This document shows positions 17,153 to 25,512 of a stretch of 64,000 bases of DNA, one piece after another. This DNA is from Chersky-840 sp963811775. Its GTDB lineage: Bacteria; Actinomycetota; Acidimicrobiia; Acidimicrobiales; UBA8190. The notes beneath the pieces were generated by a model, which searched no databases, was not told the DNA's origin, and was given only the letters and a program-made list of their open reading frames with translations. A program made the position numbers and the translations under genes. The stretch lies in NCBI GenBank assembly GCA_963811775.1, contig CAWESO010000001.1, forward strand, positions 310,001 to 374,000, in the 5' to 3' direction. Position 1 is the first letter of the stretch; every line of letters begins with the position of its first letter.

Positions 17153-19804
17153 TCAGTCCCGGCGCGTCCAGCACCCCCGGCTGTCCACGGCCAGCCCAGA
17201 CTCGGCCAGGCGTTCCAGGGCCAGCGACGCCTCCCCCAGCGACAGCCCGCTGCGCCGCACGACGGTCTCGAGGGTGGCCGGGTCGTGGTCGAGCGCGCCG
17301 TGCACCCGTCGCAGCGCCGGCGCCAACCGGGTCGCCGCCGTGGAGTTCCTTGCCGCCCGGCGCGCCGGGGGCCGAGGGCGGGCCGGAGGTGCGATCCCGG
17401 GCCGACCCACGACGGCCAGATCCACCGCGGCGAGCACATCGTGCACGTCGCGCGCCGGCCCGGCCCCCTCGACCAGGAGCCGGTTGGTCCCCGCCGACGC
17501 CGGGCTGCGCACCGACCCGGGCACGGCCATGACCGTCACCCCGCGGGCCAGGCCGGCGGCCACCGTGTGCAGGGACCCACCTCGGTGGTGGCACTCGACC
17601 ACCACCACCACGTGCGCCAGGGCGGCCATGACCCGATTCCGCACCGCGAACCACCACCGCGCGCTGTGGACACCGGGAGGGATCTCGCCGAGCACCGCGC
17701 CCCGGGTGCTGAGCGCGGCGCGCACCGCCTGCTGCGCCGGGGTGGTCGGCGCGTCGAGCGCCGTGCCGAGCACCCCGACGGGGGGCGCCCCGTCCCCGGG
17801 CCCGAGCGCGCCGGCGTGGGCGGCGGAGTCGATGCCGAGCGCCAGGCCCGACACCACCACGACCCCGGCGCGGGCCAGGCCCGCGCCGAGCTCCGCCGCC
17901 ACCTCGCGGCCGTAGGGGGTGGCGGCGCGCGTCCCCACCACCGCCACCCGGGGCCGCCCGTCGAGCACGGAGACGTCGCCGGTGGCGAACAGGACGGCGG
18001 GGGCCTGGCGGTCCTCGGCCAGGGCGGGCGGGTAGCCGGGACACCCGAGGACCATGACGGCCACGCCACTGCGCTCGCACGCCGCGGTGACCCGTTCGAG
18101 GGTGGGCGGCACCGCCTTGGCCCGATAGCGCCGGTCGGGATCGGCGCGATGGCGGCCCGCGGCCAGGGCCTCCCACGCCTCGGCCGCGCCGTACCCGTCG
18201 AGGAACTTCCGCAGGGTGCCAGGGGCGGCGCCGAAGGAGGCGAGGGCGGCGCCGTAGCGTTGGTCCTCGGTCAACGGCGAGCGCGCCGTCACTGGCCCGC
18301 TCCGGGCATGAGGGCCGAGCGCGCCACCGCGCAGCTGGAGGGCTTCGGCCACCTGTCGCTCCCCGACACCGGCCTCCCCGTCGAGATCGGCGATGGTCTG
18401 CGCCACCCGACGGACCCGGTGCAGGCCCCGGGCCGACAGGGCGCCGGACCGCAGCCTCCGCTCGAGCAGCGCGGCGGCTTCGGGAGAGAGCGTCGACGGG
18501 CCGTCCACGGCGTCGAAGCGGAGCTCGGCGTTGACGTGCACCCCCCGCTGCTGTGCGGCCTCCCGGGCCCGGCGCACCCGCGCCGCCACCACCGTCGACG
18601 ACTCGCCCGGCGGGCCCCCCACGAGGTCCTCGACATCGGGACGACCGAGCGCGATGGCGAGGTCGAAGCGGTCGAGCAGCGGCGCCGACAGCCGGCGCAG
18701 GTACCGGCGGCGCATCGCATCGGTGCAGCGGCACGTCCCCGGCGTCGCTCCCTCACCGCACGGACACGGGTTCATGGCGCCCACGAGGAGGAAACGCGCC
18801 GGGAGGTCGATGGCGCCCCGGGCCCGGCGCACCCTGATGACGTGCTCCTCGAGCGGCTGGCGCAACGCGTCGAGCACGGTGGCGGGGAACTCCCCGAGCT
18901 CGTCGAGGAACAGGATCCCGGCATGTGCCAACGAGATCTCCCCGGGACGGAGCCAGGCCGTGCCCCCGCCCACGATGGCCACGTCGGTGGCGCCGTGGTG
19001 CGGGGCGCGAAACGGTGGGCGCAGCGCCAACGCAGCGGCGGGGGCGGTGACGCCGGCGGCGGAGTGGATGCGCAGCACCTCGAGCGCCTCGTCGCGCGTC
19101 AGATCCGGCAGGATCCCGCGCAGGCGGGTCGCCAGCATGGTCTTGCCCGATCCGGGCGGCCCCACGAGGAGGAGATGGTGTCCGCCGGCCGCGGCGATCT
19201 CGAGGGCGCGGCGCGCCACCGACTGGCCGTGCACGTCGCGCAGGTCGGGCTCGGTGGACCGTGACGACACCCTCGGCGCGGCGGCGACCTCCGACCACGG
19301 GCCCCGGCCCCCTAGCGCAGCCACGACCTGCGCAACCGACGACGCGGCGCGCACCCGGTCGCCGACCACCAGCGCCGCTTCGGCCGCGGCCGTCGCGGGT
19401 ACGACGATCTCGCGTCCGTCGATGGCGGCGACCAGTGACGCCAGCCCCGGCACGGACCGCATCGACCCGTCGAGGCCCAGCTCCCCGACGAAGCCCAAGT
19501 GCTGCACGCACGCGGCGGGCAGGACCTCGGCGGCCACCAGCACGCCGATGGCGATGGGGAGATCGAGCCCCGAGCCCGTCTTCCTGATCCCCGACGGGGC
19601 TAAGTTCACAGTTACCCGGCGTGAGGGCCACGAGAGGTGGCTCGACAGGAATGCGGCGCGGACTCGGTCGCGCGACTCGCGCACCGCCGCATCCGGAAGC
19701 CCGACGACTGTGAAACCGGGGAGCCCCGCCGAGACGTGGACCTCGACCGACACCGGACGACCGTCGACTCCATGCAGGGTGGCGGAAGGGATAGAAGCGA
19801 GCAT
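17153..19804 (-). CDS. comM-dprA: YifB/ComM Mg-chelatase-like ATPase fused in frame to DprA
   Basis: One uninterrupted 883-codon frame. Residues 1-500 are a complete YifB/ComM protein: N-terminal Lon-like domain, Walker A GPPGSGKTM near 215, GEISLAHAGILFLDELGE, the NPCPCG zinc motif near 346, and the usual end EALQLR. Residues 505-883 are a complete DprA/Smf: a SAM-like N-terminus, the Rossmann fold with GTRAATPYGREVA and SGLALGIDSAAH, and a C-terminal winged helix. ComM is a branch-migration helicase in natural transformation and DprA loads RecA on incoming ssDNA. A GTG at 18292 is the normal-looking DprA start and overlaps a TGA in the neighbouring frame. Either this is a true fusion or one base was lost near 18330. 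The first 71 codons use atypical TTA, GTA and ACT codons. Confidence 0.85.
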   Translation of the reverse strand: MLASIPSATLHGVDGRPVSVEVHVSAGLPGFTVVGLPDAAVRESRDRVRAAFLSSHLSWPSRRVTVNLAPSGIRKTGSGLDLPIAIGVLVAAEVLPAACVQHLGFVGELGLDGSMRSVPGLASLVAAIDGREIVVPATAAAEAALVVGDRVRAASSVAQVVAALGGRGPWSEVAAAPRVSSRSTEPDLRDVHGQSVARRALEIAAAGGHHLLLVGPPGSGKTMLATRLRGILPDLTRDEALEVLRIHSAAGVTAPAAALALRPPFRAPHHGATDVAIVGGGTAWLRPGEISLAHAGILFLDELGEFPATVLDALRQPLEEHVIRVRRARGAIDLPARFLLVGAMNPCPCGEGATPGTCRCTDAMRRRYLRRLSAPLLDRFDLAIALGRPDVEDLVGGPPGESSTVVAARVRRAREAAQQRGVHVNAELRFDAVDGPSTLSPEAAALLERRLRSGALSARGLHRVRRVAQTIADLDGEAGVGERQVAEALQLRGGALGPHARSGPVTARSPLTEDQRYGAALASFGAAPGTLRKFLDGYGAAEAWEALAAGRHRADPDRRYRAKAVPPTLERVTAACERSGVAVMVLGCPGYPPALAEDRQAPAVLFATGDVSVLDGRPRVAVVGTRAATPYGREVAAELGAGLARAGVVVVSGLALGIDSAAHAGALGPGDGAPPVGVLGTALDAPTTPAQQAVRAALSTRGAVLGEIPPGVHSARWWFAVRNRVMAALAHVVVVVECHHRGGSLHTVAAGLARGVTVMAVPGSVRSPASAGTNRLLVEGAGPARDVHDVLAAVDLAVVGRPGIAPPARPRPPARRAARNSTAATRLAPALRRVHGALDHDPATLETVVRRSGLSLGEASLALERLAESGLAVDSRGCWTRRD

Positions 19805-20046
19805 TGTGGGACCCCAAATGTGGTGACACGTTGTCCGTGCCGTTCGAAAGGGAGCGGGCCACCTGATGGGCGCCGGCCACGCGAAGGCGCTCCTCCGAGC
19901 GTAGGCGCGGGTTGTGTCAGGCATCAGGTGAGACCCGAGATGCACTTCCACCAAGTTGCCCTCGCAGCGGCAGCCGGATCCCGTCCTCGCGCTGCTTGCG
20001 GTTGACCAGCACGCTGTCGGCGTCCCAAACGACGAGGGCGCCTCCC
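19805..20046. other. intergenic: comM promoter region and upstream duplicated segment
   Basis: The first about 90 bp align with the DNA upstream of the truncated comM copy near 25821-25910 (shared GTGACACG and GGCCACGCGAAGGC blocks), so the duplicated segment includes the comM leader. The remaining about 140 bp hold no gene I can support. Confidence 0.6.
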
Positions 20047-20442
20047 TCAAGTCCAGCTCGCCATCAGGAGCAGTACAGCGGTGGCGCTGAGCAATGCCGG
20101 GCAGATCTTGAAGAAGATGACGGCGGTTCGGGCACCAGTCACAGCGGTCAGCGCTGCAATCGCGAAAAGCGCGGTAGCGGAGATCCGGTAGATCCAATCG
20201 ACAAGGGCGGGCTGAGAGCCGCCCAGGACGGTCGCTACCACCACAATGGCAGCGATGAGCCACATGGTCATCGCCTCGGCGATCCACTCCTGGGCGATGA
20301 CGAAACGGTTGTCACGCGAGGTTTCGCTGTAACCCGCCACGACCTTGGCCGTGGGCAGCACATGTGCGACGCCCCACAGCGCCACGACCCCGGCTGCCAC
20401 ATAGGCAAGTACAGCACTCACACCGACAGCATCCAGTGCCAA
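20047..20442 (-). CDS. small integral membrane protein, 131 aa
   Basis: Four predicted transmembrane helices (about 7-28, 58-78, 84-104 and 108-128). A conserved-looking loop between the first two contains SETSRDNRFVIAQEWIAEAMT. Similar four-helix proteins with the D-N-R...EW(I/V)AE loop occur unannotated in other Actinobacteria, from memory. The start is the ATG at 20442. It lies between comM and the ars genes and reads in the same direction as both. The function is unknown. Confidence 0.65.
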   Translation of the reverse strand: MALDAVGVSAVLAYVAAGVVALWGVAHVLPTAKVVAGYSETSRDNRFVIAQEWIAEAMTMWLIAAIVVVATVLGGSQPALVDWIYRISATALFAIAALTAVTGARTAVIFFKICPALLSATAVLLLMASWT

Positions 20443-20493
20443 AAAAGCTCTGACCAGGGCCGAATGGCTCCCCGCGAGCGGTGCGGCCCGGTG

Positions 20494-21138
20494 CTACCCC
20501 GGTTGGATCTCCAAACGGTCCAGCAGGTCGTTCACTCGACGGCCGATCTCGTCTCGGATGGGGCGGATCTCGGCGATTGACTTCCCCATGGGGTCGTCGA
20601 ACGCCCAGTCCTCGTAGTGCTTGCCGGGCACGAGTGGACAGGCGTCGCCACACCCCATCGTCACCACGACGTCGGCCGCCCCCACGAACTCGTCGGTCCA
20701 GGGCTTGGGGAACTCCCGCGAGATGTCAATGCCGATCTCGGCCATCGCCGCTACCACGTTCGTGTTGATCTGGGAACCAGGCTCAGAGCCACCAGACCAC
20801 GCGATGGCACGGTCTCCGGCGAAGTGGGTAAACCAGCCGAGCGCCATCTGAGATCGCCCCGAGTTGTGGACGCACAAGAACAGGACCGCAGGGAGCTTCT
20901 TCGTGGAGTGGTCCTCGGCTTGGACGAGAGCATCGAGCCGCTGTCGAGCGAAGTTCTCCGCTCCGACCACCAACCAGTCGGTGATGGTCGCCCTCGCGGC
21001 CAGAGTCTGAAAGCTGTCGAACACCAACGCTTCGATCGTCTCCTGTCCAAACACGCCCTGGAACTTGGAGTGGAGATCTCGCGCTGCGTGGGTAAGAGCC
21101 TTTCTCTGGCCCGGGTTCATCTGTACCAGGTCGCTCAT
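20494..21138 (-). CDS. arsC: arsenate reductase ArsC, LMW-PTP type with N-terminal helical domain
   Basis: 214 residues. An N-terminal three-helix domain (about 1-75) precedes a low-molecular-weight phosphatase fold with P-loop CVHNSGRS (C89 to R95). Further cysteines lie in TMGCGDACPL near 154-158. The domain order matches actinobacterial arsenate reductases that reduce As(V) to As(III) with mycothiol and mycoredoxin. The ATG at 21138 follows a GGGGGAGGAC ribosome site. It is the last gene of the minus-strand ars operon. The mca-like gene at 1-214 supports mycothiol in this organism. Confidence 0.9.
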   Translation of the reverse strand: MSDLVQMNPGQRKALTHAARDLHSKFQGVFGQETIEALVFDSFQTLAARATITDWLVVGAENFARQRLDALVQAEDHSTKKLPAVLFLCVHNSGRSQMALGWFTHFAGDRAIAWSGGSEPGSQINTNVVAAMAEIGIDISREFPKPWTDEFVGAADVVVTMGCGDACPLVPGKHYEDWAFDDPMGKSIAEIRPIRDEIGRRVNDLLDRLEIQPG

Positions 21139-21177
21139 GCGTCCTCCCCCTCTCATGTGATCCCTATCTGAATCGCA

Positions 21178-22599
21178 TCACCCAGCTCCGATGTCCCCAA
21201 GGCCTCGCTGGGCGTCTGCACGCACCCAGGCTTGGGCTCCCATCTGCACGGCGTCCCACGGGCTCCCGAGCGGTGGCGTGTAGGAAAGGTCAAGCTCGCT
21301 CATGGCGTCCACGGTCATCTCGTGAAAGATGGCAGCAGCACCGATGTCGACGCGTTTGGCCACCTCGGCGTGCTTGTGCCCGAAGAGCTGGACGCCAAGG
21401 AGGCGGCCGGTAGTGGCGTCACCCGTGAAGCGCATGGCGATGCGGTGACTCCCGGGGTAGTACGCCTTGTGGTCGTCGGCCTCGGCGCCGACGGTCATCG
21501 GATCGAACCCGCCCCTGATGGCTTCGTGGTCCCGCACTCCCGTTCGGGCCACGGCGTGATCGAAGATCTTGACCACCTGGGTGCCGAGGCTGCCGGCGAA
21601 GGCACTGGTGCCGCCGAGGGCGTTCTCGCCGGCCACCCGTCCCTGCTTGTGGGCGGTGGTGCCGAGCGGCAGGTAGGCCTCTCCCAGCAGTCGGTGATGG
21701 GTAACCACGCAGTCGCCGGCGGCGAAGACGTGGGGGAGGCTGGTCCGCATGTGGCGGTCGACGGCGATGGCGCCGCGTTGACCGAGGGCGGCGCCGGCGG
21801 AGGCGGCCAGCTCGGTGTCGGGTCGCACCCCCACGACGACAAGCACCATGTCCACGTTCCGGACCACGTCCTGCCCGTCGGTGGTCGTCGCTTCCACTCG
21901 TAGTCGACCGGGCTCGCCGGGCGCCGCTCGGGCCACAGAGCGGACGGTCGTCCCGGTGAGCACGTCGACGCTGTGGTCGGCGAGTTGTTTGTGGACGAGG
22001 GCGCCGATCTCGGGGTCGACGGTGGGGAGGACTTCGGGGAGCTGCTCCATCTGGGTCACCGACAGCCCACGCGCCACCAGGGCCTCGGCCATCTCCAGCC
22101 CGATGTAGCCAGCCCCCACGATGATGGCGCTGGCGGGCGCAGCGTCCTCGAGGGTGCGCATGACGGCGAAGGTATCCCCCATCGAGTGCAAGAGATGGAC
22201 TCCGTCCTCGACCCCCAGGGGATCGGGTTCAGTGAGCCCGTCGATGGGGGGACGCACCGAGACAGCCCCGGTGCCGACGACCAACTCGTCGTAGGGAAGA
22301 AGCTCCTCGTTGCCGTCGGCGTCGGTCACGAGGAGCTTGCGACCTTCGACGTCGATGCGGCGAGCCACGCTGTCGAGACGAAGGCCCATGCCGGTCGCTT
22401 CGAGATCCGCGATGGTTCGGTGCGCCAGGTTGCGCCAGTGGGTGACCTCGCCCGAGACGTAGTAAGGAATCCCGCAGATGGAGAAATTGGGGTAGGCGTC
22501 CGCCACGACCACGGTGACCTCGGTGTCGGGGTCGAGCTCACGGGCCCGGAGCGCGGCGCTGATGCCGGCGTCGCTTCCTCCGATGGCAATGAGGTGCAT
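21178..22599 (-). CDS. FAD-dependent pyridine nucleotide-disulfide oxidoreductase (CoA-disulfide reductase type)
   Basis: 473 residues: N-terminal FAD motif with GGSDAGISAALRAR, single redox cysteine C42 in NFSICGIPYY, NAD motif VGAGYIGLEMAEAL near 160, the FAAGDC motif near 290 and a dimerisation domain. C42 in this position is the hallmark of CoA-disulfide reductase and NADH oxidase relatives. Such genes recur in actinobacterial ars operons, but their role in arsenic resistance is not settled; maintaining thiols or oxidising As(III) have been suggested. The gene lies between the aquaporin and arsC. Confidence 0.88.
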   Translation of the reverse strand: MHLIAIGGSDAGISAALRARELDPDTEVTVVVADAYPNFSICGIPYYVSGEVTHWRNLAHRTIADLEATGMGLRLDSVARRIDVEGRKLLVTDADGNEELLPYDELVVGTGAVSVRPPIDGLTEPDPLGVEDGVHLLHSMGDTFAVMRTLEDAAPASAIIVGAGYIGLEMAEALVARGLSVTQMEQLPEVLPTVDPEIGALVHKQLADHSVDVLTGTTVRSVARAAPGEPGRLRVEATTTDGQDVVRNVDMVLVVVGVRPDTELAASAGAALGQRGAIAVDRHMRTSLPHVFAAGDCVVTHHRLLGEAYLPLGTTAHKQGRVAGENALGGTSAFAGSLGTQVVKIFDHAVARTGVRDHEAIRGGFDPMTVGAEADDHKAYYPGSHRIAMRFTGDATTGRLLGVQLFGHKHAEVAKRVDIGAAAIFHEMTVDAMSELDLSYTPPLGSPWDAVQMGAQAWVRADAQRGLGDIGAG

Positions 22600-22624
22600 G
22601 TGGTCTCCTGTCGGGATCGGCTCG

Positions 22625-23455
22625 TCACGCCACGGGTGGCGAGGGTTGGTCCTGGTGCGAAAGGTGCGCAGCGGCGCCATCGGTGCTCGCCGATTCAAGG
22701 CGAGCGCCCGCGACAGCGGTGACAACCGCAGGCTCCGAGGCACTGCGCAAGTGGTGGGGGAAGATGATGTCGGATGCTTCGGCCGGGGTGACCCCGGGGT
22801 AGAGGGACTTGATGACGATGAAGGCGAGGACGCCCCCGACGATCTGCGCGGCGACAAAGCTCGGCGCCGAGGTGGGGGCGATGCCGGCGAAGGTGTTGGA
22901 GAACATCCGCCCCACGGTGATGGCGGGGTTGGCGAAGCTGGTCGAACTGGTGAAGAAATAGGCCGCTCCGATGTAAGCACCGACAGCGGCCGGGGCGGCA
23001 CGGCTCCGGCCGCTGCGGGCCAGGGCAAAAATGACCAGGATGAGCCCAAGTGTGGCCACGATCTCGGAGAGGAAATGGGCCGGGGTGGCCCGGTGGTGCG
23101 TCGAGATCGACACAGCGGCCTTGGAGAACATCAGATTGGCAATGACCGCTCCTCCGACGCAGCCCGCCACCTGGGCGGGCAGATACGCACAGGCGTCGCG
23201 CCAGCTCAGCCCGTTGAAGGCGGCGTCGACGAACGAGACCACCGGGTTGAAGTGGGCCCCGGAAACCGGCCCGAACATCAAGATGATGGCGAAGAGCCCG
23301 GCTGCGGTCACGGCCGCGTTCTCGAACAGCTCGAGTCCGATGTTGCCCGGCGACAGCTGTTGCGCGGCGATGCCCGAGCCGATGACGATGGCCGCCAGGA
23401 AGGCGCTACCAAGCAGCTCGGCGAGCAATCGGCGCCACAGGGGAGCGTCGTTCAT
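22625..23455 (-). CDS. MIP family aquaporin/aquaglyceroporin, ars-operon type
   Basis: 276 residues with six membrane helices and the two half-helix motifs of the MIP family: NPV in GAHFNPVVSF and NPA in SFANPAITVGRMF. A 45-residue hydrophilic C-terminal tail follows. In Sinorhizobium AqpS replaces an arsenite pump by letting As(III) flow out after ArsC reduction; the operon here also lacks ArsB/Acr3, so the same role is likely. It sits between arsI and the flavoprotein gene, transcribed with them. Confidence 0.9.
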   Translation of the reverse strand: MNDAPLWRRLLAELLGSAFLAAIVIGSGIAAQQLSPGNIGLELFENAAVTAAGLFAIILMFGPVSGAHFNPVVSFVDAAFNGLSWRDACAYLPAQVAGCVGGAVIANLMFSKAAVSISTHHRATPAHFLSEIVATLGLILVIFALARSGRSRAAPAAVGAYIGAAYFFTSSTSFANPAITVGRMFSNTFAGIAPTSAPSFVAAQIVGGVLAFIVIKSLYPGVTPAEASDIIFPHHLRSASEPAVVTAVAGARLESASTDGAAAHLSHQDQPSPPVA

Positions 23456-23491
23456 TGCAACCCCGGTCGAGGAAGATCCGGAAGCCGATGC

Positions 23492-23980
23492 CTAGCAGCA
23501 GACGCTGGAGGCCGACCGGACGGCGCTGGCGCTGACGGGAATCGCCTGCTCCCCCTCGGGCGTACAGGTCTCGGTCGAGCATCCCAGATCGATTTCTTGC
23601 GGCGCGTCGGCAAGCACGGTGTAGATCTCCCAGGGCGCCCCGTCAGGATCGTTGACCCACGCCTTGTCTTGGAGGGCGTAGCAACAGGTTGTTGACTCCT
23701 GGACGTCGGGCTCGAGCCCCTCGGCCGAAAGCCGCCTGGTGGCCGCCTTGACCTCTTGAGCCGTGTCCACCTCCACGCCCAAGTGATTGAGTGCACCGGC
23801 CACCCCAGCCCCGCGTCCCGCACCACCCTCGATGAGGACCAGCTTGAGCGGCGGCTCGACAATGGCGAAGTTGGCGTAGCCAGGGCGGCGCTTGGCCGGC
23901 TCCGCTCCGAAGAGCTTGGAGTAGAAGTCCACCGCGGCGTCGAGATCGGTGACGTTCAAGGCGAGCTGGACTCTGGACAT
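23492..23980 (-). CDS. arsI: ArsI/CadI family VOC metalloenzyme
   Basis: 162 residues, one VOC domain. Vicinal cysteines C99-C100 (TTCCYA), H66 (LNHLG) and E118 (WEIYTVL) match the organoarsenical-binding and metal-ligand residues of ArsI C-As lyase, which cleaves methylarsenite to As(III). The first metal ligand of ArsI, His5, is Gln here, as in the CadI subgroup. Two more cysteines lie in LGCSTETC and another pair at the C-terminus. It is the first gene of the ars operon, divergent from arsR. Confidence 0.87.
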   Translation of the reverse strand: MSRVQLALNVTDLDAAVDFYSKLFGAEPAKRRPGYANFAIVEPPLKLVLIEGGAGRGAGVAGALNHLGVEVDTAQEVKAATRRLSAEGLEPDVQESTTCCYALQDKAWVNDPDGAPWEIYTVLADAPQEIDLGCSTETCTPEGEQAIPVSASAVRSASSVCC

Positions 23981-24005
23981 GACGACCTCCGGTAATATTC
24001 ACAAG

Positions 24006-24039
24006 TGTCGATGCGTCGAGTATGATCAATGCATCAACA
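24006..24039. promoter_or_regulatory. candidate ArsR operator between arsI and arsR
   Basis: Two 14-bp arms (TGTCGATGCGTCGA and TCAATGCATCAACA) form an imperfect inverted repeat with 11 of 14 pairs, around a 6-bp spacer. It lies in the 81-bp divergent gap, 22 bp before the arsR start, where an ArsR dimer would repress both directions. The two imperfect TGATGCAT-like cores are typical of SmtB/ArsR operators. Confidence 0.65.
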
Positions 24040-24061
24040 CCTGTCAATAGGAGGTGGGGCA

Positions 24062-24418
24062 ATGGCCAAGCGGGTGGCAACGATCGAGCCCGAGGCAAAG
24101 GACCGGTGCTGCCCTTCGGTCCTGGCCTCGCCCCTGGACGCCACCCAGGCCGGAGAGCTGGCCAGTGGGTTCAGCGCCTTGGCCGACCCGGTCCGGCTCC
24201 GTGTCTTGAGCATCCTCGCCGCTGCACCCGAAGGCGAGGTCTGCGTGTGTGACTTCGTGGAACCTCTGGGCAAGAGCCAGCCCACCGTCTCGCATCACCT
24301 GAAGATCCTGAGCGACGCCGGCCTCGTCCACGGCGACCGACGCGGCAAGTGGGTGTGGTACTCCCTCGATCGCGAGCGCCTCGCCGACCTTCAGACGGCC
24401 CTCCAGCCTGTCAGGTAG
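24062..24418 (+). CDS. arsR: ArsR/SmtB family arsenic-responsive repressor
   Basis: 118 residues with a winged helix-turn-helix (about 30-105, recognition helix SQPTVSHHLKIL). The ECVCDF-like metal site appears as EVCVCDF near residue 60, with two further cysteines near the N-terminus (RCCPS), a pattern of As(III)-binding ArsR proteins. An ATG at 24062 follows an AGGAGG ribosome site and is preferred to an in-frame ATG at 24029, which lies inside the operator. It is divergent from the ars operon and likely autoregulated. Confidence 0.92.
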   Translation: MAKRVATIEPEAKDRCCPSVLASPLDATQAGELASGFSALADPVRLRVLSILAAAPEGEVCVCDFVEPLGKSQPTVSHHLKILSDAGLVHGDRRGKWVWYSLDRERLADLQTALQPVR

Positions 24419-24426
24419 GTGCCGTC

Positions 24427-24756
24427 GTGGCCTCGCGTCAACCCGTTCGGTCTGCTGCAGTCTGGCACGCTGCCGATGTCGTGGACACCTCGCAATGGTG
24501 CACCCACCTCACCTCCCCCGAGCGCGCTGCCATCGTCGAGGCCGCCAACCGAGCCGTCGATGTGGGGCGCACCCCGGCAATGTTGGGCGCGACGACTTCG
24601 ATCTCCCGGTGCTTGCGCCCGCACGGTCCCGGTGGGTGGAGGCACTGCACGGGGGTCGCGGCTTCGTCCTGCTGCGCGACTTCCCGGTCGACGAGCTCTC
24701 CGCCGAGGCTACGGAGTTGGCCTATTTGCTCAGACGCCGGCCGCACGAGGCGCAGG
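24427..24756 (+). pseudogene. TauD/TfdA-type dioxygenase N-terminal remnant
   Basis: Starting 9 bp after arsR, one frame reads SQWCTHLTSPERAAIVEAAN and, after a frame change near 24585, the next reads DDFDLPVLAPARSRWVEALH and GGRGFVLLRDFPVDELS. Together these are the N-terminal 90 or so residues of a TauD/TfdA 2-oxoglutarate dioxygenase. The catalytic domain with the iron-binding HxD motif is missing and the sequence becomes unrelated after about 24756. It is a broken, non-functional fragment. Confidence 0.65.
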
Positions 24757-24859
24757 AAGACACGGTATGGCACATTCCCCCGAGGTCGAGAACCCTTGAC
24801 AGTGAGCAGTCCCAAAGGCCACGTGACGTAGGGGCGATTGGGCCGCGCCGATTGGAACT

Positions 24860-25237
24860 TCAGATGCTTCGCACACGCACCGGAGTGTTCACATTGCTCG
24901 AGATCTTTCGCAGATCATCAAGGTCTGAGGTGAGCACCGTGGAAGTCGTCTCGGCGGCACACACGACGAGATGCATGTCGACAACGTCAGAGGTACCTGC
25001 TTTGCCCAGAAGAGCTCCTACCTCATGCGCCTGGTCTGGCGCAAACGCCACGATCTCGCAGCCCCGCAAGAAGCGTCGCAGCTGCGCCTGCCGAGGTGAT
25101 CGGCTCACTTGAGCAACCACAGGCGCTGTCGTCGTCGGCACCGCGCCGAGTTCAAGACGGATCCGGTGTTCGGCCCAAATAGCGCGGTCGTCCCGGTCGG
25201 CGGCGACGAGAACGCTCGCGTCGTAAACGACGCTCAT
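24860..25237 (-). CDS. vapC: PIN domain toxin, VapC family
   Basis: 125 residues with the PIN-domain acidic residues: Asp in VVYDASVLVAA (D6), Asp/Glu near 40, SDVVDMHL near 85 and TSDLDDL near 104. VapC toxins are Mg-dependent RNases that cleave tRNA or rRNA. The ATG overlaps the stop codon of the upstream antitoxin gene by 4 bp, the usual arrangement for a vapBC pair. It belongs to the accessory island. Confidence 0.85.
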   Translation of the reverse strand: MSVVYDASVLVAADRDDRAIWAEHRIRLELGAVPTTTAPVVAQVSRSPRQAQLRRFLRGCEIVAFAPDQAHEVGALLGKAGTSDVVDMHLVVCAAETTSTVLTSDLDDLRKISSNVNTPVRVRSI

Positions 25238-25503
25238 GCCGGTCGTGGATGCGAGGTCGCGACCTCATCATCAGCGACGCGACGACGTGCCGCTTCGAGC
25301 TCGGCCTCACTAAAGGCACCATGTTCCTTCTCCCACTCGCCAACAGCTCGCAAGCCATCTCGGACCAGAAGCGCTCGACGAGCGGCTGAAGTCATCCAGG
25401 CCGACACGCTCACTCCCTCCGCAGCCGCTGCGGCTTTCACCTGCCCATGGACGTCGGCATCGACGGTGATGGCGAGTTTGGGCGAGGGCTTTCCACGGGG
25501 CAC
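25234..25503 (-). CDS. vapB: VapB-type ribbon-helix-helix antitoxin
   Basis: 89 residues: an N-terminal ribbon-helix-helix DNA-binding segment (KLAITVDADVHGQVKAAAA, then SVSAWMTSAARRA) and a charged C-terminal half (about 55-89) that would wrap around the toxin. It uses a GTG start at 25503. A perfect palindrome lies 10 bp upstream (25513-25530). Overlap with vapC and this operator support an autoregulated toxin-antitoxin operon. Confidence 0.8.
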   Translation of the reverse strand: MPRGKPSPKLAITVDADVHGQVKAAAAAEGVSVSAWMTSAARRALLVRDGLRAVGEWEKEHGAFSEAELEAARRRVADDEVATSHPRPA

Positions 25504-25512
25504 GGCGTAACT

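Noticed and set aside
22514..23695. Plus-strand frame of nearly 400 codons across the aquaporin
   Set aside because: It is antisense to the aquaporin gene, which has NPV/NPA motifs and six membrane helices.
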